Shown: piece after piece, positions 7,690 to 16,559 of the stretch | Numbering within the stretch: position 1 is the first letter of the stretch | Layout of the letters: the number at the start of each line of letters is the position of its first letter | Assembly: GCA_017527905.1 (NCBI GenBank) | Contig: JAFXPK010000041.1 | Coordinates: 37,153-101,152, forward strand | Direction: 5' to 3' | DNA: 64,000 nucleotides | DNA from: Paludibacteraceae bacterium | GTDB taxonomy: Bacteria; Bacteroidota; Bacteroidia; Bacteroidales; Paludibacteraceae | Notes under the pieces: model-generated | What the model saw: only the letters and a program-made list of their open reading frames with translations | The model's database searches: none | What the model was told of the DNA's origin: nothing | Translations under genes and position numbers: made by a program

Positions 7690-9324
7690 ATGACGAAAAA
7701 ATATGATTTCTTAGTTATCGGCTCCGGCATCGCGGGCATGAGTTTCGCCCTGAAGGTGGCACACAAAGGCAAGGTAGCCATCTTATGCAAGACCGAAATG
7801 GAGGAGGCGAACACGCACTATGCGCAAGGCGGCGTGGCTTCCGTGACAAAACCAACCGACGAATTCGAGCACCACGTGATCGACACCCTCATCGCAGGCG
7901 ACGGTATCTGCGACGAAGCGGTCGTACGCAAAGTGGTGGAGGGCGCACCTGAACAGATCAAACAACTGGTATCATGGGGCGTCGATTTTGACAAGAACGA
8001 GAAAGGGGACTATGACCTGCACAAAGAGGGAGGGCACTCGGACTTCCGTATCCTCCACCACAAGGACAATACAGGCGAGGAAATCCAAAAGAGCCTGATC
8101 AAGGCGGTCAAGAACCACCCGAACATCGATGTATACGACCAACACTTCGCCATCGAGATCATCACGCAGCACCATCTGGGACAATTGGTGAAACACACCA
8201 CCCCGAACATCGAGTGCTACGGAGCTTATGTCCTGGACATCCGCACCAACCATGTGCACACCTTCCTCTCGAAGATCACCATGATGGCCACGGGCGGTAT
8301 CGGTAACATCTACCAGACAACAACCAACCCACCGGTTGCCACAGGCGACGGCATCTCCATGGTCTACCGCGCCAAGGGATTGGTGGAGGATATGGAATTC
8401 GTGCAATTCCACCCTACCGCGCTCTATCATCCGGGCGACCGTCCTTCCTTCCTCATCACGGAGGCGATGCGCGGCTACGGAGGCATACTACGCAACAAGA
8501 AGGGCGAAGCCTTCATGAAGAAATATGACTCCAGAGGTTCTCTCGCACCGCGCGATGTCGTCGCGCGCGCCATAGACAACGAACTGAAGATCACGGGTGA
8601 CGAGCACGTCTACCTCGACGTGACACATAAAGACCCGGAGACCACCAAAAGGGAATACCCTACCATCTACAACAAATGCATGTCCATCGGCATCGACATC
8701 ACGAAGGAGTATATCCCTGTGGCACCTGCGGCACATTACCTCTGCGGAGGAATCAAGGTGGACATGAACGCAAGGACCAGCATCCACAACCTCTATGCGG
8801 CAGGCGAATGCTCCCGCACAGGATTGCACGGAGCCAACCGTCTGGCATCCAACTCCCTCATCGAGGCGGTGGTCTATGCCGACGCGGCTGCGAAGGATGC
8901 GCTCAAATACCTGCCAGCCATTTCATGGAACGAGGAGATCCCTGAATGGAACGACGAAGGAACTTCCCTCAACGAGGAGATGGTGCTCATCACCCAAAGC
9001 GAAAAGGAGGTGAACCAGATCATGAACGCCTACGTGGGCATCGTACGGTCGAACCTGCGTCTGAAAAGAGCCTACGACCGTCTGGAAATACTCTACAGGG
9101 AAACGGAGAACCTATTCCAGAGATCCGTCGTCTCCAAGGAGATATGTGAACTGAGAAATATCATCAACACGGCATACCTGGTCATCAAAGCCGCTTCGCA
9201 GCGGAAAGAGAGCCGAGGCCTGCACTACACGATAGATTATCCGAAGAAGAACTCGCACATGAACCTCTACGACACGGACGAACTACTTCGCATGGGTGAG
9301 AACCAAAACAACCAAAAGGAGTAG
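7690..9324 (+). CDS. nadB: L-aspartate oxidase
   Basis: 544 residues. The enzyme oxidises L-aspartate to iminoaspartate with FAD, the first step of de novo NAD synthesis. FAD-binding motif VIGSGIAGMSFAL near residue 7, the THYAQGGVAS loop near 38, ATGGIGNIY near 200, MEFVQFHPTALYHPGDRPSFLITEA near 237-260, and HYLCGGIKVD with NLYAAGECSRTGLHGANRLASNSL near 350-390. These distinguish aspartate oxidase/fumarate reductase flavoproteins; the soluble standalone form and size favour NadB. nadA and nadC are not in the window. Its last 42 bases overlap the end of the convergent zinc-ribbon gene. Confidence 0.94.
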   Translation: MTKKYDFLVIGSGIAGMSFALKVAHKGKVAILCKTEMEEANTHYAQGGVASVTKPTDEFEHHVIDTLIAGDGICDEAVVRKVVEGAPEQIKQLVSWGVDFDKNEKGDYDLHKEGGHSDFRILHHKDNTGEEIQKSLIKAVKNHPNIDVYDQHFAIEIITQHHLGQLVKHTTPNIECYGAYVLDIRTNHVHTFLSKITMMATGGIGNIYQTTTNPPVATGDGISMVYRAKGLVEDMEFVQFHPTALYHPGDRPSFLITEAMRGYGGILRNKKGEAFMKKYDSRGSLAPRDVVARAIDNELKITGDEHVYLDVTHKDPETTKREYPTIYNKCMSIGIDITKEYIPVAPAAHYLCGGIKVDMNARTSIHNLYAAGECSRTGLHGANRLASNSLIEAVVYADAAAKDALKYLPAISWNEEIPEWNDEGTSLNEEMVLITQSEKEVNQIMNAYVGIVRSNLRLKRAYDRLEILYRETENLFQRSVVSKEICELRNIINTAYLVIKAASQRKESRGLHYTIDYPKKNSHMNLYDTDELLRMGENQNNQKE

Positions 9325-9522
9325 GACGAGGAAAATCATACAACGATGGAAGAGGGGTAACTTGAAGCGTTTCCCCTCTTTCTTTTTGCTCGGGTCCAAA
9401 TGCTCGGCGCTACCCTCCGCATTCGACGAGGAGGGTTGGCTCTTCTCGCCCACCTTGCGCCCGCAACTCAAGCAATACTTGGAGCCATCGGGCAATTCCG
9501 ATCCACAATTATAGCAACGCAT
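9283..9522 (-). CDS. Zinc-ribbon single-pass membrane protein
   Basis: 79 residues. An N-terminal zinc ribbon (CYNCG near 3-7 and CLSCGRK near 17-23) is followed by a Ser/Lys-rich linker and one membrane helix at the C terminus (about 55-77). Function unknown. It is the last gene of the murF operon, 8 bases after the sulfatase gene. Its 3' end overlaps nadB by 42 bases on the opposite strand, and its coding region contains the nadB terminator. Confidence 0.8.
   Translation of the reverse strand: MRCYNCGSELPDGSKYCLSCGRKVGEKSQPSSSNAEGSAEHLDPSKKKEGKRFKLPLFHRCMIFLVLLLLVVLVLTHAK
9351..9388 (+). terminator. nadB terminator inside the convergent gene
   Basis: AGAGGGG(T)AAC at 9351-9361 pairs with GTT(T)CCCCTCT at 9369-9379 with one mismatch, followed by TTCTTTTT. 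It lies 27 bases after the nadB stop, wholly within the coding part of the minus-strand zinc-ribbon gene. Confidence 0.8.
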
Positions 9523-9530
9523 ATCGTATT

Positions 9531-11345
9531 CTATCTTTTAGCCAAATCATCATACAGACATTGCAGGAAGGCCTTCCCCTCCTGGAGAAGCGTGTCGTTG
9601 TCGCACTCCTGCGGTGCGCCGGAGGCATTGTCGAAAATCGCCACGCCACGATGGTCGATCATGCCAAACCCGTCCGGGAAAGCGTAGTATGCGAACTTAT
9701 GGGTCCGCTGCCCGAATATATCCTTGCTGAAGATAAAATCATCCGCCGGCAAATCCATCTGCGACAGCAACGTGCGCGCCAGATCCATCTGCGAGCATAT
9801 CGTGTCCACCCGCATGGGTTGTTGCCTCAGGGCGCCACCTAGCCAAAGCATAGGAATCTCATGCCGTGCAACACACGAGCTGGACAAATCGTTCGGATAG
9901 CGGAAGGCATGGTCAGGCATGATGACCAACAACAGATCTTTCCACACCTCCCTCTGGCGAAGCTGCTCGACAAAACTTCCGATGCAACTGTCCGTATAGG
10001 CGACTGCGTTAAGATACGGATGTTCCAACCTATGCATCGGCACATCGAACGGCTCATGGCTATTCAGCGTCAAGATAGTCTTAAAGAACGGACGCTGCGT
10101 CTCTTCGTCAACATCCTTCAAGAGACGGTTCAAGACCACATGGTCGTATGCGCCCCACTTGGCGGACATCTCCGAATGGCCGAAATCCTTCTCCGTGATG
10201 ATCTTCTCAAAGCCGGAAGTGATGAGGTAAGAGTGCAGATTCGTGAAGTTATCATCCCCACCATAGAAGAAGGCCAAATCGTACCCAGCCTGCTTCAAGG
10301 AGAACGGTATTTTAGCCATATTCTGCGTCTTAGCGGGGTATTTCATCACCGAAGAGGTCGGTTGCGCGGGATAACCGCTCAGAATCGAGACCAAACCCCT
10401 ATCCGTACGGAAACTGTTCGCATAGTAGCGGGTGAAGAGAAGGCCCTCCGTCATTAGGCGATCAAGATTAGGTGCAACACCCTTTTCCCCGCCAAGCGTC
10501 TCGATCACATTCGAACCGATACCCTCCATGATCAGGAAGATGATATTCGGACGATTCGTATTCAGCAAGCGAACCGTGGTGGAATCCCCCTCGACAGGAA
10601 GCAAAGGGAGGACTCTCTCGTGCGCCTCCTCGTCCGCCATGAAGCGATATTGGTCGTCGAACCGTTTGGAGGAGAAGCATGCGCTGATGAAGTTCCATGT
10701 AGGGTTAATCGCCGCATGATTGAGGAATATATCCTTGCTGAAATAGCATCTGCCGGCATTCATCGTGGAGACACCCACACCGCCCCTTATGCCGATGAAC
10801 ATCACGCCCCCCAGGAGCACCAGGGGAAGCAATGCCACATAAGCCTTCCCCGAGAAGGAGAAAAAGCGTTTGTGCAACTTTAGATACGTCCATACGGAAC
10901 CGCCTATGAAGAGCGTGAAGAGAAGCAAGGCGGAAAGATACTCCTTCGCCGTGCCGCTCGCCGCCGCATCCTTAGGCGACGACAGGTAAAAAAGAGGGGT
11001 GGCATCGAGGCGAAAGCCCCAATACTTGTACAGGAAAAGGTCCGATACCAAAACCAACATGCCAAAAGAGAGGAAGATGATGGTGAGGACCTTCGTGATA
11101 TTCCCAAAGAGACGATCCTTGGAGAAGAAACATGAAACCAACAGCACGACTAATATCGGCAGGGTGAAATAACCCGCCATGGAAAGATCCATCGAGAAGC
11201 CATGTACATTGGTCAGCAACCACTCCCCGAAAGAATGACGGCTTGCGCTATCCCAATGGAACAGCAAGAAGATTGGTTTCTGCAAAACAAAAAGGACCAC
11301 CCAAAAGAGGTATACGAAAAGAAGAGATTTCAACCTGGACTTCAT
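9531..11345 (-). CDS. LTA-synthase-like membrane sulfatase/phosphoglycerol transferase
   Basis: 604 residues. Five N-terminal membrane helices (about 10-185) precede an extracytoplasmic alkaline-phosphatase-superfamily domain (about 255-540). Visible motifs are NIIFLIMEGIGSN (metal-binding Glu), NSFRTDRGLVSILSG (the Thr expected as nucleophile) and VIMPDHAFRYP (metal-binding Asp/His). In Gram-positives the family makes lipoteichoic acid. In Bacteroidetes, which lack it, members are thought to transfer phospho-head-groups to lipids or glycans; the substrate here is unknown. The gene sits in the murF operon, suggesting an envelope role. Confidence 0.88.
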   Translation of the reverse strand: MKSRLKSLLFVYLFWVVLFVLQKPIFLLFHWDSASRHSFGEWLLTNVHGFSMDLSMAGYFTLPILVVLLVSCFFSKDRLFGNITKVLTIIFLSFGMLVLVSDLFLYKYWGFRLDATPLFYLSSPKDAAASGTAKEYLSALLLFTLFIGGSVWTYLKLHKRFFSFSGKAYVALLPLVLLGGVMFIGIRGGVGVSTMNAGRCYFSKDIFLNHAAINPTWNFISACFSSKRFDDQYRFMADEEAHERVLPLLPVEGDSTTVRLLNTNRPNIIFLIMEGIGSNVIETLGGEKGVAPNLDRLMTEGLLFTRYYANSFRTDRGLVSILSGYPAQPTSSVMKYPAKTQNMAKIPFSLKQAGYDLAFFYGGDDNFTNLHSYLITSGFEKIITEKDFGHSEMSAKWGAYDHVVLNRLLKDVDEETQRPFFKTILTLNSHEPFDVPMHRLEHPYLNAVAYTDSCIGSFVEQLRQREVWKDLLLVIMPDHAFRYPNDLSSSCVARHEIPMLWLGGALRQQPMRVDTICSQMDLARTLLSQMDLPADDFIFSKDIFGQRTHKFAYYAFPDGFGMIDHRGVAIFDNASGAPQECDNDTLLQEGKAFLQCLYDDLAKR

Positions 11346-11364
11346 AAGGATTCCTCATTAAAAA

Positions 11365-11814
11365 TTAGACAGCCGCACCTGCGTTCGACCTTCGTTCGGA
11401 GACAATCATCAGCGCCTCCTCCCTCACCACGTCAGGCAACTGTATATTGCGGGACTGAAGGCTTTTCAGCCAACCGGCCACATCAAAATCCTTCATGGTA
11501 TAAAGCACGTTCTGGAACTGCGAGATCTCCTCGTCCGTATAGCTGGAAGGCTCTCTATCCGCAAATGCATCCAACTCCTCATCGTCGTAATAAACCACCT
11601 TCAGCTTGGTGTTCACGAGCGAATCACGCTCGCAGACCGCATGTTGTCCGCAGCACTCGCCCGAAGCGATCTTCTCCTGCCGTATACGTTCCTTCCGCTC
11701 CTCCTCCGTCTCCTCCTTGACAGGAGGCAATGCCTTCTTCTTACGGTTATGGACATAGAAGAGATACGAGAAAAATATCGAGAAGAATATTACCACTAAG
11801 GCTATCTGTTTCAT
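11365..11814 (-). CDS. Small membrane-anchored protein of the murF operon
   Basis: 149 residues. One N-terminal membrane helix (about 4-21), a highly charged Lys/Glu stretch (27-50), a CCGQHAVC cysteine cluster (near 54-61) and a helical C-terminal domain with SRNIQLPDVV. I recognise it as a conserved Bacteroidetes protein sometimes labelled phospholipase, but see no catalytic motif. It sits between murF and the sulfatase gene with gaps of 12 and 19 bases, so an envelope function is inferred from context only. Confidence 0.75.
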   Translation of the reverse strand: MKQIALVVIFFSIFFSYLFYVHNRKKKALPPVKEETEEERKERIRQEKIASGECCGQHAVCERDSLVNTKLKVVYYDDEELDAFADREPSSYTDEEISQFQNVLYTMKDFDVAGWLKSLQSRNIQLPDVVREEALMIVSERRSNAGAAV

Positions 11815-11826
11815 GGCAACCGGTCA

Positions 11827-13092
11827 TTACAGATTATCGACACAAGAGGTCAGTTTCATACTATTCGACCCCTTCACAAGGACAAGCGAAAAGGATATCG
11901 GGTTCGCCTTCAGGTACTCGTTCAGTTGGTCGACCGAATCGAACTTCAGCGCGTCAGAGTTCGTCTTAGCGAATTCAGGACCAATCAGGAAAGCCCGTTT
12001 CAAGTGCAGGGCAGGCAACATATCCGCTATCTTCTGATGCTCTGCTTCGCTGACATGGCCCAACTCCTTCATGTCGCCAAGGATAACCACCTTACTGTCA
12101 GCCACCATCTTCCTGAAATTCTCAAGAGCGGCCGACATGCTTGTCGGGTTCGCGTTATAAGCGTCGATGATCAGATCATTAGAAGCCGTCTTCTTATATT
12201 GGGAGCGGCTATTCGTCGGCGCATATTGGGAGATTGCCTCCACGATATCCTCCGAAGAGACGCCGAAGTAGGAACCCACAGCGATGCTCGCCAGCACGTT
12301 CTCGAAGTTATAGGCACCGATCAGTTGTGTTTGGATATCATGTCCCTTCCAACGGATATGCAGGAAAGGATCGCAACCCACCAACTCCGCGGAGAAGGCA
12401 GAACCCTCCCCGTAAGGGATACGGTCCATATCGGATGACTTCTCCTCCAAGATAGGATTAGCGCAATGATAGAACACCTTCCCGTGATGAGCCCGCAGGT
12501 AATCATACAACTCGCACTTCGTCTTGACCACCCCTTCGAAGGAGCCGAAGCCCAGGATGTGAGCGGTACCGATGTTAGTGATCAAGCCGTAGTCAGGATG
12601 GGCGATGTTCACCAATTCCTCAATGTCACCAGGGTGGCTCGCACCCATTTCGACGATGGCCAATTCATGCTCCTTTTTGATGGACAAGAGGGTCAACGGC
12701 ACACCGATTTGGTTATTCAGGTTGCCTTGCGTATACGTTAAACTGAACTTCTTGCCCAAGACAGCGGCCACCAGCTCCTTGGTAGTCGTTTTGCCATTGC
12801 TGCCTGTGATTCCGATAATACGGATACCCAACTGTTTCCGGTGATATTCAGCCAAGCGTTGCAACGTTTTCAGGCAATCGTCGACCAGTAGGATCCGGTC
12901 GCCATCCGCGAACTCAGGCTCATCCACAAACGCATAGGCGCACCCTTGCTCAATGGCGGCTTTCGCGAACTTATTACCATCAAAGTTACCGCCCTTCAAG
13001 GCGAAGAACAGAGAATCCTTGGAACACTTTCTGCTATCCGTCGTCACGAGCGGGTAGCGGGAAAATATGTCATAAATGCTTTGAATATCCAT
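11827..13092 (-). CDS. murF: UDP-MurNAc-tripeptide:D-Ala-D-Ala ligase
   Basis: 421 residues. The enzyme adds D-Ala-D-Ala to UDP-MurNAc-tripeptide, the last cytoplasmic step of peptidoglycan precursor synthesis. The N-terminal substrate domain (about 1-95) includes VTTDSRKCSKDSLFFALKG. The ATPase domain has the P-loop GITGSNGKTTTKEL (near 94-107), EMGASHPGDIEEL and TNIGTAHILGFGS. The C-terminal domain includes IDAYNANPTSM and VILGDMKELG. Full length. Head of the minus-strand operon running to the zinc-ribbon gene. Confidence 0.95.
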   Translation of the reverse strand: MDIQSIYDIFSRYPLVTTDSRKCSKDSLFFALKGGNFDGNKFAKAAIEQGCAYAFVDEPEFADGDRILLVDDCLKTLQRLAEYHRKQLGIRIIGITGSNGKTTTKELVAAVLGKKFSLTYTQGNLNNQIGVPLTLLSIKKEHELAIVEMGASHPGDIEELVNIAHPDYGLITNIGTAHILGFGSFEGVVKTKCELYDYLRAHHGKVFYHCANPILEEKSSDMDRIPYGEGSAFSAELVGCDPFLHIRWKGHDIQTQLIGAYNFENVLASIAVGSYFGVSSEDIVEAISQYAPTNSRSQYKKTASNDLIIDAYNANPTSMSAALENFRKMVADSKVVILGDMKELGHVSEAEHQKIADMLPALHLKRAFLIGPEFAKTNSDALKFDSVDQLNEYLKANPISFSLVLVKGSNSMKLTSCVDNL

Positions 13093-13116
13093 AACGAAAA
13101 GAATAAACTATCACTA

Positions 13117-13152
13117 ACAAAAAAAGCCCCTACGAGAGGGGCTTTTTTTCTA
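13117..13152 (-). terminator. Rho-independent terminator between gldJ and murF
   Basis: AGCCCCT (13125-13131) pairs with AGGGGCT (13137-13143) and is bracketed by A and T tracts on both sides. It lies just downstream of the gldJ stop on the minus strand and about 30 bases before murF starts. The symmetrical tracts mean it could work in either direction. Confidence 0.85.
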
Positions 13153-13162
13153 TGAGATTACA

Positions 13163-14728
13163 TTATCTTACATCTCCATCTTCAGCACCTACCTTGCTCA
13201 TCGCGCAACGGAAACCGATATCGCTACGAGACTCAGTCTGCTCAAGATATCTTCTCTGACCTGGGTTCAACCAGTAAGAGCGGTCTTTCCAACCACCACC
13301 CTTGTAAACACGAGTGGTATTAGAAACCTTAGAGGCCAAGAAGCTCTCTCTATCACTTTCAGGATCTGGATCGTACAATTTCTTAGTAGAAACGTCTGGG
13401 TCAGTAACGACAGTCCATTCAGATCTGTTCAATGCGCTACCAGCGTCACCATCCTTATAGTTACGAACATCCAACTTAGCGTAACCTGTTGGATCCTCAG
13501 CCTTGTCAACTGGATAAGCGAATACCACACGACCCAAGCTATCGATTTGAGGAACCTTCACGTTCACACCATCGATGGTAGTCTCTTCCTTAACAGGAAC
13601 CTTGTATTCGTTACCACGGAATGGGTTGTACTCTTGTACATCGTCGCTTGACAATACACGGTAAACATCCATTACCCACTCGTTTACGTTACCAGCCATA
13701 CAATAGAGGCCGAACTCATTTGGCCAGAAAGCGTCCACTGGAGCCGTGATAGTAGCGTGGTCGTTCAAGTGACCTCCCATACCCATCATATCGCCTCGTC
13801 CACGAACGTAGTTAGCATACATCTGACCTTTAACCTTCTTGCTTGGGTTACGCATTTGGTGACCATACCAAGGATAAATTTTTCTCTCTTGGTAGTTCTC
13901 CTCGCCCTCGATAGCCTTTGTTCCGTAAGCTGCGTACTCCCACTCAGCCTCGGTCGGGAGACGATACTTCGGCATCAATATACCGTCAGACATATTTGTC
14001 TTTCTAACATTTCCATAAACGTCAGTTACAGGCTTCTTACCATCCGTTGGCTTATAATCAGACTTCATCAAGTATTTCTGAGTGCTGAATACTTGGTTCT
14101 GAGCGATATCGTTAGGGTCAGTGTTACCCTTCAAAGCTTGGAAGTCAGGATATTGGATAACACCCTTAGAAGCCATTCTCATCTCGTTCACACGGTCGGT
14201 ACGCCAGATACAGTAGTCACAGCACTGTTCCCAGTTAACACCTACAACAGGATACCAGTTGTAAGCCACGTGAGAGAAGTAGAAATCCAAATAAGGCTCG
14301 TTGTAAGCCAACTCCTCACGCCATACCAACGTATCAGGGTAAGCCTTCTCTACATATTCAGGAGTGTTGTGGAACACGTTGCCCATCCAATAGAGGTACT
14401 CACGCCAGTTAACATTTGAAATCTCATATTTATCCATGTAGAAGGAAGCGACGGTCACACGTCTCGGAATATTGTTCCAATCACCAATCACATCCTCAAT
14501 CACACGACCTTGTGTAAATGTACCACCCTCGATGAAAACCATTCCCGGAGGGGTTTCCTGTACATAACCATTCACAACCTGGAATCCGCCATTCTCCTTG
14601 TCATTGTATTTCCAACCTGTAGCGTTTGATTCCTTAGAGTCTTTCAACTTTTTTTCTCCGCACGAAGCCAATGTAACACCAGCTAACATCAACAACGCCG
14701 CAGTCTTCAAAAAATTTACGTGTCTCAT
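13163..14728 (-). CDS. gldJ: Gliding-motility/T9SS lipoprotein GldJ
   Basis: 521 residues. A lipoprotein signal peptide ends in TLASC (Cys near 23). After it comes NATGWKYNDKENGGF, a segment I recognise from GldJ, then a formylglycine-generating-enzyme-like domain (about 60-515). The domain has FIEGGTFTQG, YRLPTEAEWEYAA, GLYCMAGNVNEWVMDVYR and GFRCAM. GldJ and its paralogue GldK/PorK form the periplasmic ring beneath the outer membrane in the T9SS; the family has lost enzyme activity. GldK/PorK is the main alternative. Codon use (GTA, GGT, TCT) differs from neighbours and suggests strong expression. Terminated separately from murF. Confidence 0.85.
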   Translation of the reverse strand: MRHVNFLKTAALLMLAGVTLASCGEKKLKDSKESNATGWKYNDKENGGFQVVNGYVQETPPGMVFIEGGTFTQGRVIEDVIGDWNNIPRRVTVASFYMDKYEISNVNWREYLYWMGNVFHNTPEYVEKAYPDTLVWREELAYNEPYLDFYFSHVAYNWYPVVGVNWEQCCDYCIWRTDRVNEMRMASKGVIQYPDFQALKGNTDPNDIAQNQVFSTQKYLMKSDYKPTDGKKPVTDVYGNVRKTNMSDGILMPKYRLPTEAEWEYAAYGTKAIEGEENYQERKIYPWYGHQMRNPSKKVKGQMYANYVRGRGDMMGMGGHLNDHATITAPVDAFWPNEFGLYCMAGNVNEWVMDVYRVLSSDDVQEYNPFRGNEYKVPVKEETTIDGVNVKVPQIDSLGRVVFAYPVDKAEDPTGYAKLDVRNYKDGDAGSALNRSEWTVVTDPDVSTKKLYDPDPESDRESFLASKVSNTTRVYKGGGWKDRSYWLNPGQRRYLEQTESRSDIGFRCAMSKVGAEDGDVR

Positions 14729-14853
14729 AGCACTATAATAAAATAAGATAATGTTTCATTTAATAACTTATATAACTTCTCTTTTGCAGTTTTATTGCCC
14801 CACTCAACCTCAAAATTCAACAGCACAATCAATTTCGCGACTGAAGTAGTGGA

Positions 14854-14882
14854 CAAAGATATATATTTTCTATTTTTGCAAA
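14854..14882 (-). promoter_or_regulatory. Probable gldJ promoter
   Basis: On the minus strand, TTTG (14882-14879) and TATCTTTG (14861-14854) are separated by 17 bases, close to the Bacteroidetes TTTG-N19-TAnnTTTG form. It predicts a gldJ leader of about 120 bases. A plus-strand TATTTTTG (14871-14878), a candidate -7 box for folP without a clear -33 box, lies inside the same segment. Confidence 0.55.
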
Positions 14883-14962
14883 AAAGTTTTTAGGGATATT
14901 TTTTTGCATTTTTTAATATTGCATCTGATTCAGAATAAAATTTTTTTTATATATTTACTTGT

Positions 14963-15763
14963 ATGACAAATACTTACACTCAAAAGAAACCCCAAGTGAT
15001 GGGGATTATAAATATTACACCGGATTCCTTCTTCAAAGGAAGCAGATGCGAAACTAAGGATGCTATCTTGTCAAGAATCGATCAATTCAAGGCGGAAGGT
15101 GCCACCATTTTCGACATCGGAGCCTGCTCCACCCGACCGGGGAGCGCGCCCGTCAGCGAGGAGGAGGAGCTTTCGAGAATAGGGAACGCCCTCGAACTCA
15201 TCAGAGGAGCGCACCCCGACATCTGCCTTTCCATCGACACTTTCCGGGCTAGCGTCGCCCGGATGGCGGGCAAGGAATACGGGGCACAAATCATCAATGA
15301 CGTATACGGATGTGACCCCGCGATGGCGGATACCGTGGCGGATCTTGGATGCACCTATGTATATACTCACCCTTTCGAGGTAGATTCATCCTCTCCGAAC
15401 GAACTAATCAGAAAAATTTTCGCTTTCTTTGCAGAAGGAATCAAATCATTGCGGAAGAAGGGTGTCGAACACATCATCATTGACCCCGGATTCGGCTTCG
15501 GGAAGACAATGGACCAGAACTTCGAGCTATTCTCCCTGATGCATGAGCTGAAATCCATGGGATATCCCCTGTTGGTGGGCATCTCAAGGAAAAGAATGAT
15601 CTGGCAAACCTTAGACATCACGCCGGACGACGCACTGAACGGAACCACCGTGCTGAACACGCTGGCATTGGTCGAGGGTGCGGACATCCTAAGGGTGCAC
15701 GACGTGAAGGAAGCGATGCAGTGTGTCGAACTTTTCACACGCTATTACAATAATAAGGTATAA
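14963..15763 (+). CDS. folP: Dihydropteroate synthase
   Basis: 266 residues. The enzyme joins 6-hydroxymethyl-dihydropterin diphosphate to p-aminobenzoate in folate synthesis and is the sulfonamide target. A TIM barrel with IINITPDSFFKGS (near 14), the FDIGACSTRPGS loop (near 50), IINDVYGCD (near 112), IIDPGFGFGKT (near 173) and VGISRKRMI (near 205). All substrate-binding motifs are present. folK, the preceding pathway step, is encoded at 49945. It starts a plus-strand cluster with cdaA 13 bases downstream. Confidence 0.95.
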   Translation: MTNTYTQKKPQVMGIINITPDSFFKGSRCETKDAILSRIDQFKAEGATIFDIGACSTRPGSAPVSEEEELSRIGNALELIRGAHPDICLSIDTFRASVARMAGKEYGAQIINDVYGCDPAMADTVADLGCTYVYTHPFEVDSSSPNELIRKIFAFFAEGIKSLRKKGVEHIIIDPGFGFGKTMDQNFELFSLMHELKSMGYPLLVGISRKRMIWQTLDITPDDALNGTTVLNTLALVEGADILRVHDVKEAMQCVELFTRYYNNKV

Positions 15764-15776
15764 AACAAGGAAATGA

Positions 15777-16559
15777 ATGATTAGACTGATTGATTACATA
15801 GACATCATTCTTGTCACCTGCATACTCTACAAGACCTACAAAGTCCTGCGGGGAACAGTGGCCATCCGTGTATTCATCGGCATCCTCTTCTTCGTCGTGG
15901 CATGGCTGGTCGTGAACTTCCTCTTCCAAATGCAACTGCTGGGAGGAATCATGAACCAGATCGTCAACGTGGGCGCCATCGCACTCATCGTATTGTTCCA
16001 AGACGAAATCAGGCAAACGCTCTCCCGAATCGGAACCGGACACGACAAGGTGTCGTCGTTCATCAACAGGCTATTCTCCGCCAACCCTTCCCAATTAGTC
16101 GACGCCGAAGTGATGCAGATCATCATCGCCTGCAAGAACATGGCGAAGAGACGGGTGGGCGCGCTCATCGTGTTCGAAAAGACCAAAGACCTTAAGAATA
16201 TAGAGGTGACGGGCGACTTCATCAACGCCGAAATCAACGCCCGACTCATCGAGAACATCTTCTTCAAGAACTCTCCGCTCCACGACGGGGCGATGATCAT
16301 ATCCAAAAATAAAATAACAGCGGCGGGCTGCATCTTGCCCGTCTCGCACAACTTCGACCTCCCGAAAGAGATCGGCCTGCGCCACAGGGCCGCCGTAGGA
16401 CTCTCCGAGAAGACGGACGCACTGGTCATCATCGTGTCGGAGGAGACGGGTAGAATCTCCTGCGCGCAAAACGGGTCGCTCAAGATCAACATCTCACCGG
16501 AGGATTTGGAAGCCATCCTGACGAACAAGTTTGAAGAGGACTATGATAACAGCAAATAA
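15777..16559 (+). CDS. cdaA: Diadenylate cyclase CdaA (c-di-AMP synthase)
   Basis: 260 residues. Three N-terminal membrane helices (about 5-75) anchor a DisA_N cyclase domain (about 95-245) that condenses two ATP into cyclic di-AMP. Catalytic motifs are visible: [13 protein letters not shown] (the DGA motif, near 165) and [12 protein letters not shown] (the RHR motif, near 200). The regulator CdaR is not adjacent. The stop codon overlaps the following ATPase gene by 17 bases. The folP-cdaA order is, to my knowledge, common in Bacteroidetes. Confidence 0.93.
   Translation: MIRLIDYIDIILVTCILYKTYKVLRGTVAIRVFIGILFFVVAWLVVNFLFQMQLLGGIMNQIVNVGAIALIVLFQDEIRQTLSRIGTGHDKVSSFINRLFSANPSQLVDAEVMQIIIACKNMAKRRVGALIVFEKTKDLKNIEVTGDFINAEINARLIENIFFKNSPLHDGAMIISKNKITAAGCILPVSHNFDLPKEIGLRHRAAVGLSEKTDALVIIVSEETGRISCAQNGSLKINISPEDLEAILTNKFEEDYDNSK

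Noticed and set aside
16531..16542. TTG start for lolD at 16531
   Set aside because: ATG 16543 has a better purine-rich upstream stretch and matches the usual N terminus of the family.
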